A DNA stretch of 64,000 bases from NCBI GenBank assembly GCA_944323785.1, contig CALUTU010000007.1, forward strand, positions 62,001-126,000, read 5' to 3'. Both the position numbers and the translations under genes were made by a program. This document shows, in pieces, positions 18,126 to 28,500 of the stretch (positions within the stretch are counted from its first letter, which is position 1; every line of letters begins with the position of its first letter). The notes under the pieces were generated by a model that did not search any database, was not told the DNA's origin, and saw nothing but the letters and a program-made list of their open reading frames with translations. Source of the DNA: an uncultured Bacteroidales bacterium. Lineage in GTDB: Bacteria; Bacteroidota; Bacteroidia; Bacteroidales; UBA932.

Positions 18126-18489
18126 ATGGTAGGACGGGAAAGATTTAAAGTGTTGTATTTGAAAGAGGCGGTAGAGTTTTTAGAGTCATTGGATGGAAAG
18201 GCCAGGGAAAAAAATAGTCTTTAACATCAGTAAGGCGATGCATGTGGTGGATAAAGATTTGTTTAAGAAGATGGGAGACTCTGACATATGGGAATTCCGC
18301 ACTTTATATAGGGGGATTGCGTATCGCCTTTTAGCCTTTTGGGATACAGAGTCGGAGACACTTGTGGTTGTGGCGCACGGGTTTGTGAAAAAGACTCAGA
18401 AAACGCCTAAAAGAGAGATAGAAAGGGCGGACGGGATAAGAAAACGATATTTTGATTTTAAAAGAAAATACAATGGAGAAAATCGGTAA
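18126..18489 (+). pseudogene. higB: HigB/Gp49-family (RelE-like) toxin, frameshifted
   Basis: Two overlapping frames together spell one toxin of about 120 residues. Frame 1 (18126-18224) gives MVGRERFKVLYLKEAVEF... and stops at TAA 18222. The next frame (to 18489) continues with WEFRTLYRGIAYRLLAFW, VAHGFVKKTQKTPKREIERA, the hallmark of the phage-derived Gp49-like/HigB family (PF05973), ribosome-dependent mRNA interferases. The break lies in a run of seven A at 18208-18214; removing one A restores a continuous family-length protein. This is either an inactivating mutation, slippage-dependent expression or a base-calling error. The antitoxin gene overlaps its end. Confidence 0.75.
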
Positions 18490-18799
18490 TATGGAGCTCT
18501 TTACTCATGAAGAGGTGTTGGATCGGGTTGTTGGAGAAAAAGGTACTTCTGCACGTGCGGAGTTTGATCAGAGGATGGATGAATTTCTTATAGGGGACGC
18601 TATCAGGCATACGCGGGAAGCTAACCATCTGACACAGGAACAACTTGGAGAGCTTATGGGGGTGAAGCGGGCTCAAATTTCAAAGATTGAAAGTGGAAAA
18701 AGCATTACTTATTCCACTATTGTAAGAGCTTTTAAAGCCATGGGCGTAAAGACCGCCAGTCTGGATATGGGAGCGATGGGCAAGGTCGCGTTGTGGTGA
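18473..18799 (+). CDS. higA: HigA-family antitoxin with XRE helix-turn-helix
   Basis: A 108-residue antitoxin counted from ATG 18473. After a short N-terminal segment comes an XRE-type helix-turn-helix (LTQEQLGELMGVKRAQISKI, about residues 50-70) followed by the SGKSITYSTIVRAFKAMG helix region. Antitoxins of this class bind their toxin and repress their own promoter. It overlaps the toxin reading frame by 17 bp, the usual toxin-first higBA order. Start codons at 18452 and 18491 are less likely alternatives. The pair is inserted between xseA and xseB. Confidence 0.88.
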   Translation: MEKIGNMELFTHEEVLDRVVGEKGTSARAEFDQRMDEFLIGDAIRHTREANHLTQEQLGELMGVKRAQISKIESGKSITYSTIVRAFKAMGVKTASLDMGAMGKVALW

Positions 18800-18820
18800 T
18801 TATAGACCAAATCAAAGATA

Positions 18821-19015
18821 ATGGAAATGGAGAAAATGAAGTACGAGGAGGCGCTCGGGCGTCTGGAGAAGATAGTGGCTGAGATTGAGAATCCGCAGAC
18901 AGCTGTCGGCGACATACCGGCGAAGGTCAGGGAGGCGGCCTCGCTGCTGACGTACTGCCGCAGGATGCTAAAGGAAAGCGAGGAAAGTATCGGAAAGATA
19001 CTTGAGGAGCAGTAG
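18821..19015 (+). CDS. xseB: Exodeoxyribonuclease VII small subunit
   Basis: A 64-residue helical protein with the family pattern KYEEALGRLEKIVAEIENPQ ... LLTYCRRMLKESEESI; several copies bind each XseA chain along its coiled coil. Its length is typical. In most bacteria xseB follows xseA directly; here a higBA pair of about 700 bp lies between them, so xseB depends either on read-through from xseA or on the toxin-antitoxin promoter. Confidence 0.92.
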   Translation: MEMEKMKYEEALGRLEKIVAEIENPQTAVGDIPAKVREAASLLTYCRRMLKESEESIGKILEEQ

Positions 19016-19094
19016 CGCCGGACTGATGCGTCCCGAAAGCCGGCCGGAGCGGCGGGGGTAACGGAATATTGAAGTACGATAAACGACAGGAATT

Positions 19095-21065
19095 ATGATA
19101 TACGATTCGGATCCGTATCTGGCTCCGTACCGGGAGCGGATAGACAGACGCTACAGAAGCATAGTGTTTCAGAAGCAGGAGACGGCCGGCTATGGCCGCA
19201 GGCTCTGTGATGCCGTGAACAATCATCTGTATTACGGTGTACATCTGGAAAATGACAGCGTGGTGTTCCGCGAGTGGGCGCCGAATGCCACTGCCGTATA
19301 TCTGATAGGTGAGATGAACGGCTGGCGGAAAGAAGATGGTTACCGTCTGAGAAATGTCGGAAACGGTAATTGGGAACTGCGTCTGCCTGCGGGGCAGGTG
19401 CCGCACGGGACTCTTTTCAAGTGGTATGTGGAGTGGAGCGGCGGGGCCGGTGAGAGGCTTCCGGCCTATGCGGTCCGCTGTGTTCAGGACCCGCAGACCA
19501 GGATATTCTCGGCCCAGGTATGGCTTCCTCCGGGAAAGTACCGCTGGAAGCACGGATTTGTGCCTCATAACGGCAATCCTCTTATCTACGAGGCTCATGT
19601 CGGTATGAGCTCGGAACAGGAGAAGGTAGCGTCTTTTGACGATTTCCGAAGGAATGTGCTGCCCAGAGTGAGCGCCTTAGGATATAACACACTGCAACTG
19701 ATGGCCCTGCAGGAACATCCCTATTACGGGTCGTTCGGCTATCAGGTCTCTAATTTTTTCGCCCTCAGCTCGCGTTTCGGCACTCCGGAGGAGTTCAAGG
19801 CTCTGGTAGACGAGGCGCATGGCCTGGGCATTGCAGTGGTGATGGATATCGTGCATTCCCATGCCGTGGACAACGAGGTGGAGGGCATAGGCATGCTGGA
19901 CGGTACAGACTGCATGTACTGCCATAGCGGACCGAGAGGCCGTCATCCGGCATGGGGCTCCAGGTGTTTCGATTACGGCAAGCCGGCCACGGTGCATTTC
20001 CTGCTCTCGAACATCAAGTTCTGGATGGAGGAGTACCATATCGACGGCTTCCGTTTTGACGGAGTGACCAGCATGATATACCTGGATCACGGCCTGGGCA
20101 GGGACTTTACGGACTATTCCTGCTATTTCGACGGAGGTCAGGACGAGGATGCGCTGACTTATCTCGGGCTGGCCAATATCCTGGTCAAGGAGATCAACCC
20201 CAAGGCCATAACCATAGCCGAGGACGTGAGCGGTATGCCGGGTCTGGCGGCTCCCCTCAGGGACGGCGGTACAGGTTTCGACTTCCGGCTCAGCATGGGC
20301 ATAGCCGACCACTGGATCAAGTGGATAAAGGAGCGCCGGGATGAGGACTGGAGCATGGGGGAGATATACTATGAGCTGACCAACAAGCGTCAGGACGAGC
20401 GTACCGTCAGCTATGCGGAATGTCACGACCAGGCGCTTGTGGGGGACAAGACGATCATCTTCCGGCTGATGGACAAGGAGATGTACACGGCCATGAACAG
20501 AGGCTCGCAGAATCTGACGGTGGAGCGAGGCATGGCCCTGCACAAGATGATACGCCTGGTGACCCTGGCTACGGCCGGGGACGGATACCTCAATTTCATG
20601 GGCAACGAGTTCGGCCATCCCGAGTGGATAGACTTTCCGAGAGAGGGGAACGGCTGGTCGTATTTCTACGCCCGCCGGCAGTGGTCTCTGGCCGACAATC
20701 CCGATCTGCGGTACGGTCAGCTGCTGCAGTTCGACAAGGCCATGATACATCTTTTCTCGGAGAATGGAATACTGAGGGACAGACCTGTCCAACTTTATGT
20801 GGATGAGCGGCAAAAAGTTTTGATTTTTGGCAGAGGATATTTTATCTTTGCGCTGAATTTCCATCCTGAGCGTTCTGTCTCAGATTTCAGGTTCCGCGCT
20901 GCGGCCGGAGAGTACAGGCAGGTGCTCGATTCCGATGATCCGGTGTTCGGAGGTTTCGGTAGAAATGATGGAAGTGTGTCTCACTTCACCGTGAGAGAAG
21001 GGGACTGCGACCTGCTGTCACTCTATCTGCCCAGCAGGTCGGCCATTGTCCTGAAAAGACATTAA
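19095..21065 (+). CDS. glgB: 1,4-alpha-glucan branching enzyme (GH13, eukaryote-like)
   Basis: A 656-residue enzyme that introduces alpha-1,6 branches into glycogen. A carbohydrate-binding module 48 domain (about 50-150, EWAPNATAVYLIGEMNGW) precedes the GH13 barrel. Predicted catalytic residues are the nucleophile Asp322 in DGFRFDGV, the acid/base Glu376 in IAEDVSG and Asp445 in ECHDQALVGDKT. These motifs and the length point to the GH13 subfamily 8 type shared with eukaryotic branching enzymes, not the longer E. coli type. It is the first gene of the glycogen operon; the debranching enzyme starts 11 bp later. No clear promoter is seen between xseB and glgB. Confidence 0.93.
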   Translation: MIYDSDPYLAPYRERIDRRYRSIVFQKQETAGYGRRLCDAVNNHLYYGVHLENDSVVFREWAPNATAVYLIGEMNGWRKEDGYRLRNVGNGNWELRLPAGQVPHGTLFKWYVEWSGGAGERLPAYAVRCVQDPQTRIFSAQVWLPPGKYRWKHGFVPHNGNPLIYEAHVGMSSEQEKVASFDDFRRNVLPRVSALGYNTLQLMALQEHPYYGSFGYQVSNFFALSSRFGTPEEFKALVDEAHGLGIAVVMDIVHSHAVDNEVEGIGMLDGTDCMYCHSGPRGRHPAWGSRCFDYGKPATVHFLLSNIKFWMEEYHIDGFRFDGVTSMIYLDHGLGRDFTDYSCYFDGGQDEDALTYLGLANILVKEINPKAITIAEDVSGMPGLAAPLRDGGTGFDFRLSMGIADHWIKWIKERRDEDWSMGEIYYELTNKRQDERTVSYAECHDQALVGDKTIIFRLMDKEMYTAMNRGSQNLTVERGMALHKMIRLVTLATAGDGYLNFMGNEFGHPEWIDFPREGNGWSYFYARRQWSLADNPDLRYGQLLQFDKAMIHLFSENGILRDRPVQLYVDERQKVLIFGRGYFIFALNFHPERSVSDFRFRAAAGEYRQVLDSDDPVFGGFGRNDGSVSHFTVREGDCDLLSLYLPSRSAIVLKRH

Positions 21066-21076
21066 TTATAAAATAT

Positions 21077-23020
21077 ATGTCGTATCTTAAATTTGACAAA
21101 GCAGAGTTGGTGAACCTGGAGTATTCCCTGGTCCGGGAAGTTCTCGCCACCAACAAGACCGGAGGCTATCTCAACACCACCATCGTCGGTTGCAACACGC
21201 GTAAATACCACGGTCTGTTCGTACTCCCCGTCAAGAATTTCGACAGCAGGAGGTATGTGCTCCTGTCATCTCTGGACGAGACTCTGATTCAGCACGGCCG
21301 GGATTTCAACCTGGGTATCCGCTGTTACGGTAAGAACGTCTACGAGCCCCGAGGCCACAAGTATATCGTGGATTTCGAGTTCGACAAGTATCCGGTCATC
21401 ACCTACCGGGTAGGCGGCATAAAGTTCAGCAAGTCGATGCTGTTTCTGCACAACAAGGAGCAGCTGCTGATAAAGTACACCCTGCTGGACGCACATTCGG
21501 CCACGGTGTTGCGCCTCAGACCATTTTTGGCTTTCAGGGAGATACATACCCTGACTCATGCCAATGACGCTGCTGACCGGAACTATGCCGCCGTGGACGG
21601 TGGCGCGGCTTTCAGGCTGTATGACGGATTTCCGGCCGTCAACATCCAGATAAACCGTAAGAACGACTATTTCCATAATCCCGACTGGTATTACAATGTC
21701 GAGTATCAGGAGGAGAAACGCAGGGGCTTCCCCTACGAGGAGGACCTGTTCACTCCGGGATATTTCGAGCTTCCTATAAAAAAGGGGGAGTCTGTGATAG
21801 TCTCCGTATCCACGTCCCCGGCGGCGGTCAAGGGACTGGCGGGAGTATTTACCAGGGAGGAGGCCAGGAGGATATCCCTGCAGAGCTACGACGACTGTCT
21901 CAGACGGGCGGCCAAGCAGTTCATCATCAACAGCGGACGCGGGCTTAAAGAGATATACAGCGGCTATACCTGGCTGGGAAAGGGGTTGAGGGAGACTATG
22001 ATTGCCTTGCCGGGCCTGACTCTTTTTGCAGACGGAGATACCGGAACTTTCGAGGAGGTGCTGGAGAGTGCTTTCAGAATATACGGTCAGCAGATATTCC
22101 ACGGCTCCAGACAGGCTGACGCTGCTCTTTGGATAATATGGGCGGTGCAGCAGTATGCGTCCTTTACGGGAGACACGCAGGGAGTATGGCTCAAGTACCG
22201 TGACAGGCTCAAGGCCATAGTCAGGAGTTTCCTGGAAGGGAGCAGGATGGGAGTCCGTCTCGATGACAACGGCCTGCTCTGGGTCAGGATGAACGGCGTG
22301 GCCATGTCGTGGATGAACGCCTATGACAGCGAGGGCGTCCCTGTGACCGAGCGGGCGGGATATCAGGTGGAGACCAATGCATTCTGGTACAATGCCGTGG
22401 CTTATTTGCTGGACATGGAGTCCCGTTACGGAAGCGATACACGGCTGGTTTATATGCTTCAGTCCCTTAAGGACAGGATGGATGTGTCTTTCGGAGAGGT
22501 GTTCTGGAGAAGGGACAATCAGTCTTTGGCCGATTATGTGGACGAGCGCGGGCAGAATATGGAGACAAGGCCCAATCAGATGTTCGCCTGTGCTCTGGAG
22601 TATTCGCCGTTGACAGAGGAGGAAAAGGCCAATGTGATGGACTGCGTGAAGAAAGAGCTGCTTACAGCCCGCGGCATACGTACCTTGTCACCGAAGAGCT
22701 CCTTGTACAAAGGTGTGTACGACGGAGACCAGAACCAGAGAGACCACGCCTATCATCAAGGTTCGACAAGGGTGTGGCTGCTGACTTTCTATATAGAGGC
22801 AATGCTGAGGCTGTATGGAGGCATGTTTATCAGAAGGGCGGAAGAGCTTACTGGCGCTTTCGAGGAAGACATCGAGCGTCATGGAATAGGCAGCATCTGT
22901 GAGCTTTATGACGGGGATCCTCCTCACAATCCGCACGGGGCCATCTCCAGTGCGGTGGCCACCGCATCGCTTCTGCGCTCGGAATATCTGATGGACAAAT
23001 ATAAAAAGGAGGAGTTATGA
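21077..23020 (+). CDS. Glycogen debranching enzyme (amylo-alpha-1,6-glucosidase, GH133-like)
   Basis: A 647-residue protein with the two-part architecture of bacterial GDE. The N-terminal domain contains the typical opening NKTGGYLNTTIVGCNTRKYHGL, here residues 24-45; the C-terminal (alpha/alpha)6 domain contains SGYTWLGKGLRETMIALPGL and the Glu-bearing VETNAFWYNAVAYLL. It hydrolyses alpha-1,6 branch points. It overlaps the next gene by 4 bp (ATGA), so the two are translationally coupled. Confidence 0.88.
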   Translation: MSYLKFDKAELVNLEYSLVREVLATNKTGGYLNTTIVGCNTRKYHGLFVLPVKNFDSRRYVLLSSLDETLIQHGRDFNLGIRCYGKNVYEPRGHKYIVDFEFDKYPVITYRVGGIKFSKSMLFLHNKEQLLIKYTLLDAHSATVLRLRPFLAFREIHTLTHANDAADRNYAAVDGGAAFRLYDGFPAVNIQINRKNDYFHNPDWYYNVEYQEEKRRGFPYEEDLFTPGYFELPIKKGESVIVSVSTSPAAVKGLAGVFTREEARRISLQSYDDCLRRAAKQFIINSGRGLKEIYSGYTWLGKGLRETMIALPGLTLFADGDTGTFEEVLESAFRIYGQQIFHGSRQADAALWIIWAVQQYASFTGDTQGVWLKYRDRLKAIVRSFLEGSRMGVRLDDNGLLWVRMNGVAMSWMNAYDSEGVPVTERAGYQVETNAFWYNAVAYLLDMESRYGSDTRLVYMLQSLKDRMDVSFGEVFWRRDNQSLADYVDERGQNMETRPNQMFACALEYSPLTEEEKANVMDCVKKELLTARGIRTLSPKSSLYKGVYDGDQNQRDHAYHQGSTRVWLLTFYIEAMLRLYGGMFIRRAEELTGAFEEDIERHGIGSICELYDGDPPHNPHGAISSAVATASLLRSEYLMDKYKKEEL

Positions 23021-24297
23021 GAGTCTTGATGTTCGGATGGGAGTTCCCTCCCCATATAGCCGGAGGACTCGGCACTGCCTGTTACGGCATGGTCCGGGGA
23101 TTGGCCAACAACGGGGTAGACGTGCTCTTTGTTATGCCCTCGGCCTCAGGTGACGAGGACGGCAGAGTCGCCCGTATCATCAATGCCAGTGATGTGGAAG
23201 CGGCCGATATAACCTGTACACCGTTGGATTTTCTTGAGAGAATCAATTTCCTCAGGATCGGTACTAATATGATTCCTTATGTCGATCCCGAGGATTTCAC
23301 CGAGATGGTGGAGAAGGACCGGCATTCGCAGGCTGAGGAATTTAAAGTCAATTTCAAGCAGAAATACAAGTTCTCCGGGAAGTACGGCACCAACCTCATG
23401 GAGGAGGTCGCCCGCTATGCGCTGGTCGGCGGTACGATAGCCATGCAGAACAGGTTTGATGTCATCCATGCCCATGACTGGCTTACCTATCCGGCCGGAG
23501 TGGCGGCCAAGAGGCTTACGGGCAAGCCGCTGGTAATACATGTACATGCCACTGAGTATGACCGTAGCGGAGAGAATGTGAATACTCAGGTCTACGCGAT
23601 AGAGAAGATGGGAATGGAGGCCGCTGATCGTGTTATAACGGTCAGCAACCTTACCCGCAACATAGTGATCAACCGTTATGGAATATCTCCGGATAAAGTG
23701 TTTACCGTCCACAATGCGGTGGATTTCAGCAACCGGAACGAGATGGAGGTGCATCGTGGAGTCCCCGAGAAGGTGGTGACCTTCCTCGGCAGGATTACTT
23801 ACCAGAAGGGTCCGGACTATTTCATTGAGGCGGCCAGCAAGGTTTTGAGATACTACAAGAATGTCCGCTTCGTGATGGCCGGCAGCGGAGACCTGCTCAA
23901 CCGCTCCATCCGCCGCGTGGCCAAACTGGGCATAGCCGACAGATTTCATTTTACAGGTTTTCTTAAAGGTGCGGATGTGCAGCGGATGTTTGCCGTATCT
24001 GACGTGTATGTGATGCCGTCTGTCTCGGAGCCTTTCGGTATATCGCCCTTGGAGGCCATGAAGACAGGAGTTCCGACCATCATATCAAAGCAGTCCGGCG
24101 TGGCGGAGGTGCTCAGACATTCCATCAAGGTGGATTTCTGGGACATAGATGCCATGGCCGACGCGATTTACGGCATTCTGAGGTATCCGGCTCTCGGAGC
24201 CATGGCCTCGCGCTGCGGTCTGGATGAGGTCAATACTCTCAAGTGGAACAACGCGGCAAAGAAGATAAAGGAGATATATTTGTCAACAATCGATTAA
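23017..24297 (+). CDS. Glycosyltransferase family 4, glycogen-synthase-like
   Basis: A 426-residue GT-B glycosyltransferase. The N-terminal glycine-rich loop GWEFPPHIAGGLGTACYGM and HAHDWLTYPAG are followed by the nucleotide-sugar domain with FLGRITYQKGPDYFIEAA and the E-x7-E motif in SEPFGISPLEAMKTG. The first loop resembles that of bacterial glycogen and starch synthases. Given the neighbours, it probably elongates or primes alpha-glucan; the sugar donor cannot be read from the sequence. It is coupled to the debranching gene and followed 10 bp later by the GH57 gene. Confidence 0.85.
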   Translation: MRVLMFGWEFPPHIAGGLGTACYGMVRGLANNGVDVLFVMPSASGDEDGRVARIINASDVEAADITCTPLDFLERINFLRIGTNMIPYVDPEDFTEMVEKDRHSQAEEFKVNFKQKYKFSGKYGTNLMEEVARYALVGGTIAMQNRFDVIHAHDWLTYPAGVAAKRLTGKPLVIHVHATEYDRSGENVNTQVYAIEKMGMEAADRVITVSNLTRNIVINRYGISPDKVFTVHNAVDFSNRNEMEVHRGVPEKVVTFLGRITYQKGPDYFIEAASKVLRYYKNVRFVMAGSGDLLNRSIRRVAKLGIADRFHFTGFLKGADVQRMFAVSDVYVMPSVSEPFGISPLEAMKTGVPTIISKQSGVAEVLRHSIKVDFWDIDAMADAIYGILRYPALGAMASRCGLDEVNTLKWNNAAKKIKEIYLSTID

Positions 24298-24307
24298 AAC
24301 AAGCAAT

Positions 24308-25513
24308 ATGGAAACAAAACCCTCAATCTGCATATATTTTCAGGTACATCAGCCTGACCGGCTCAGACAGTACCGTTTTTTCGATATAGGCAACGATCAT
24401 CACTATTACGATGACTTCGCCAACAGGACCATTCTGCGCCGTGTGGCCGAAAGGTGCTACCTGCCCATGAACAGGCTTCTGCTGGACGTGATAGCCGCCT
24501 GCGGCAAGAAATTCAAGGTGGCTTTCTCCATCTCAGGCTCGGTGATAGAGCAGTTCGAGGCATACGCTCCTGAAGTCCTGGACAGTTTCAGGGAACTGGC
24601 TGCGACCGGATGTGTGGAGTTCATAGCCGAGACATATTCACATACTCTCGCTTCCCTCTTCTCCATGAGTGAGTTCGAGAAGCAGGTCAAGCTGCATTCG
24701 AATCTTGTAACCAAGTATTTCGGCAAGAAACCCAAATGTTTCCGCAATACAGAGCTCATATACTCGGACGAGATTGGAGCTGCGGTCAGCAGGATGGGCT
24801 TCTCATGTATGCTGACAGAGGGGGCCAAGCACATACTGGGTTGGAAGTCTCCGAACTATGTGTACACCAATGCGGTCAATCCCAAATTGAAACTTCTTCT
24901 CCGCAATTTCACCTTGAGTGACGATATCGCGTTCCGTTTCTCAGACCGTTCGTGGGATAAGTGGCCGGTGGACGCGGATAAATACGTCGCATGGCTGCAG
25001 GACGCGATAAAGGACGGAGAGGTGATCAATCTCTTTATGGATTACGAGACGTTTGGAGAGCATCAGAGCGCGTCCACAGGCATATTTGAATTCATGAGGG
25101 CCCTGCCCGAGGCAGTCCTTTCGCAGACAGACTTTGAGTTCTGCACCCCTTCTCAGGTCATTAAAAAGCACCAGCCGGTGGCTCCGCTCAACGTGCCGTT
25201 CCCTATATCCTGGGCCGACGAGGAGAGGGATACCACCGCATGGCTGGGCAATGAGCTGCAGAACGAGGCCTCCTCGAAGCTCTATGCCCTGACCGACAAG
25301 GTCATCGCAGCTGAGGATCCGGAGCTGAGCAAGGATTTCCTGAGACTGCAGGAGAGCGACCATTTCTACTATATGTGTACCAAGTTCTTCTCGGACGGTG
25401 CCGTACACAATTACTTCAATCCATACGATACCCCTTACGAGGCGTTCATCAACTATATGAATGTCCTGAGTGACTTCATCCTGAGGGTGGACCGCAGACT
25501 TAAGCAGGAATAG
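24308..25513 (+). CDS. Glycoside hydrolase family 57 alpha-glucan hydrolase
   Basis: A 401-residue GH57 protein. The N-terminus ICIYFQVHQPDRLR is the family opening; the predicted nucleophile is Glu149 in CFRNTELIYSDE, and NLFMDYETFGEHQ supplies the second catalytic region. Members act as alpha-amylases, 4-alpha-glucanotransferases or branching enzymes; which one applies here is undetermined. It is cytoplasmic (no signal peptide), consistent with turnover of internal glycogen. It lies within the glycogen operon, 28 bp before the synthase-phosphorylase fusion. Confidence 0.88.
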   Translation: METKPSICIYFQVHQPDRLRQYRFFDIGNDHHYYDDFANRTILRRVAERCYLPMNRLLLDVIAACGKKFKVAFSISGSVIEQFEAYAPEVLDSFRELAATGCVEFIAETYSHTLASLFSMSEFEKQVKLHSNLVTKYFGKKPKCFRNTELIYSDEIGAAVSRMGFSCMLTEGAKHILGWKSPNYVYTNAVNPKLKLLLRNFTLSDDIAFRFSDRSWDKWPVDADKYVAWLQDAIKDGEVINLFMDYETFGEHQSASTGIFEFMRALPEAVLSQTDFEFCTPSQVIKKHQPVAPLNVPFPISWADEERDTTAWLGNELQNEASSKLYALTDKVIAAEDPELSKDFLRLQESDHFYYMCTKFFSDGAVHNYFNPYDTPYEAFINYMNVLSDFILRVDRRLKQE

Positions 25514-25541
25514 CAATAGTTACCGTTATTTTTGAATATTT

Positions 25542-28500
25542 ATGAGTACTGAAAAAGTAGTGATGCCCGACTATCTGTTCGAGGCAAGCTGGGAGGTGTG
25601 CAACAAGGTGGGAGGCATCCATACCGTTTTGGCCTCCAAGTCGCTGAATCTTTCCAAGGAATTAAAAAACAACCACATCCATATAGGTCCGGATGTCTGG
25701 ATGGATACTGCCCAGAACCCGGAATTCACCGAAGACCCCATCCTTTTCCGTACATGGCGCATGGCCGCAGCGGAGGAAGGACTGAGGCTCAGGGTAGGCC
25801 GCTGGAACATCCCGGGCAAGCCCATAGCCGTGCTGGTGGATTTCTCGCAGTTCATCCCGAAGAAGAACGAGATATTCACCTCGCTGTGGGAGAAGTTCAA
25901 GCTGGACTCCATATCCGGGCAATGGGACTTTATAGAGTCGGCCCTGTTCGGCTATGCGGCCGGAAAGGTGATAGAGAGTTTCGTACGATTCAATCTCCAG
26001 CCGCATCACAAGGTCGTGGCTCATTTCCACGAGTGGATGACCGGTGCCGGTATCCTTTATCTTAAGAGCGTGAAGGCTCATGTGGCCACTATCTTCACCA
26101 CACACGCCACGGTGACGGGACGCTGCCTGGCCTGCAACAACGTGCCTCTGTATGACTCCCTGTCCAGCTGCAACGCCGATGAGAAGGCCCGCTATTACAA
26201 TGTGACCGCGAAACATTCCATGGAGAAGTGCGCGGCCTTGAACGCGGACGTGTTCACCACGGTCAGCGACATTACGGCTACGGAATGTGAGAAACTGCTG
26301 GGCAAGAAGGTGGACCTGATTACGCCCAACGGCTTTGACAACGGAATCGTGCCGCCCAAGGACAAGCTTCAGAAGGCTGCGGCGGAGGGCAGGAAAGTCC
26401 TGCTTGACCTGGCCGGTGCCATGTGCGGAGAGGACTGCTCCGATGCGTTTATCCTGGGTATAAGCGGCCGCTATGAGTACAAGAACAAGGGCATAGACGT
26501 ATTCCTGGACGTGCTGGGTAGACTGGGCAACTCCGGCTACAGCGGCCGTACAGTAGTGGCGTTCATCATGGTGCCCTCCGGTCACAACGGTCCGGACAAG
26601 GAGTTGGCGGCCAAGCTTGCCGGCAACGGTTCCGATTACCGTACCCTTACCACGCATCATCTCCAGGACCCCGATTCGGACATCATCCTCAACCGTATGA
26701 AGGCCCTGAATCTGGTAAACAGGGAGGGCAGCAAGGTCAAGGTGTTCTTTGTCCCTTCATATCTCAACGGAGACGACGGCATCATAGGCCGGAAATACTA
26801 CGAGCTGCTGATGTCCATGGACATGACCATCTTCCCTTCGTATTACGAGCCTTGGGGATATACTCCGCTGGAGTCCCTGGCCTTCGGTGTGCCGACACTG
26901 ACGACGACTCTGGCCGGCTTCGGCCTGTGGGTGCGCAGTCATTACAATGCGGCCCATCCGTCCATCACCATAGTTTCCCGCAATGACTCCAACTACGGGC
27001 AGGTGGTGGACAATGTGCTCAAGGCCGTGATGGAGATGGTCGCATTGCCTCAGGACGCCCTGCGCCAGTGCAGGGAGAATGCGGTCGAGGTATCGGAGAT
27101 AGCTCTGTGGAAGCACAATATCTACTATTACAAGCAGGCCTATTCCCTGGCGATAGAGAGACTGGTGGAGGAGATGGGCGCCTTCCCCGAGTACAAGGAG
27201 GACCAGGTGCAGAACTATCACCGCTTTGAGGTGAACAGACCGTCATGGAGCCGGATTCTGGTCACAAGGGACATGCCTGAGAGGCTCAAGGCTCTGGATG
27301 TCATATCGAAGAATCTCTGGTGGTGCTGGAACCAGGAGGCGATGGACCTGTTCCGTAGCATCAATGCGGATCTGTGGAAGGAGTGCGAGCGCAACCCCAT
27401 AGCCCTGCTGGACAGACTTACGCTGGACGATTACAACCGCTTGGAGGCGGATACGGACTTCCTGGCCCGGATGGATGCCGTATATGATATATTCAACACC
27501 TATATGGACGGCAAGAAAGACCGCAAGTCTCCCTCTATAGCTTATTTCAGCATGGAGTATGGTCTGGACACCTCCCTTAAGATATATTCCGGAGGTCTGG
27601 GTATCCTCGCCGGAGACTACCTCAAGGAGTCCAGCGACATGAAGGTCAGGATGACCGGTGTCGGCCTGCTGTACCGTTACGGCTATTTCAGCCAGAGACT
27701 TACGGCGCAGGGAGATCAGGTGGCCGACTATGAGCCTCAGGATTTCTTCAAGATACCGGCCATGCCCGTGCGCGACGAGAGCGGCAACTGGAAGACTGTG
27801 TCGATAGTCTTCCCCGGCCGTACCGTATATGCCCGGATATGGAGGGTGGATGTAGGCCGTACCGAACTGTATCTGCTCGATACCGACTTTGAGGACAATC
27901 TGCCCGAGGACCGCCAGATCACCCATCATCTTTACGGAGGTGACTGGGAGAACCGCCTGAAGCAGGAGCTTCTGCTCGGTATCGGAGGCATCCGGGCTCT
28001 GAGGACGCTGGGTATCCAGTGCGATATCTATCACTGCAACGAGGGTCATGCCGCCTTTATCGGACTGGAGCGACTGCGGGAGTACGTGGCTCAGAACCTT
28101 TCGTTCTCCGAGGCTATGGAGCTCGTCAGATGCTCGTCCCTCTTTACGACCCATACTCCGGTGCCGGCCGGACACGATGCCTTCAGTGAGGACATGCTCA
28201 GGACTTATATCAATCACTACCCTCAGAGGATGAAGATTGACTGGGAGACCCTGATGGCCCTGGGCAAGACCAATCCCGCCGACCGCAACGAGAAGTTCTC
28301 CATGAGCAATCTGGCCTGCAACCTGTCACAGGAGGTCAACGGCGTGAGCTGGATGCACGGCAAGGTCAGCCAGCAGGTTCTGGGCGGTCTGTGGCCCGGT
28401 TATCTGCCGGAGGAACTGCACATAGGCTATGTAACCAACGGAGTGCATTATCCCACATGGACCGCGCCTCAGTGGAAGGAGATTCACGCCAAGGTATTCG

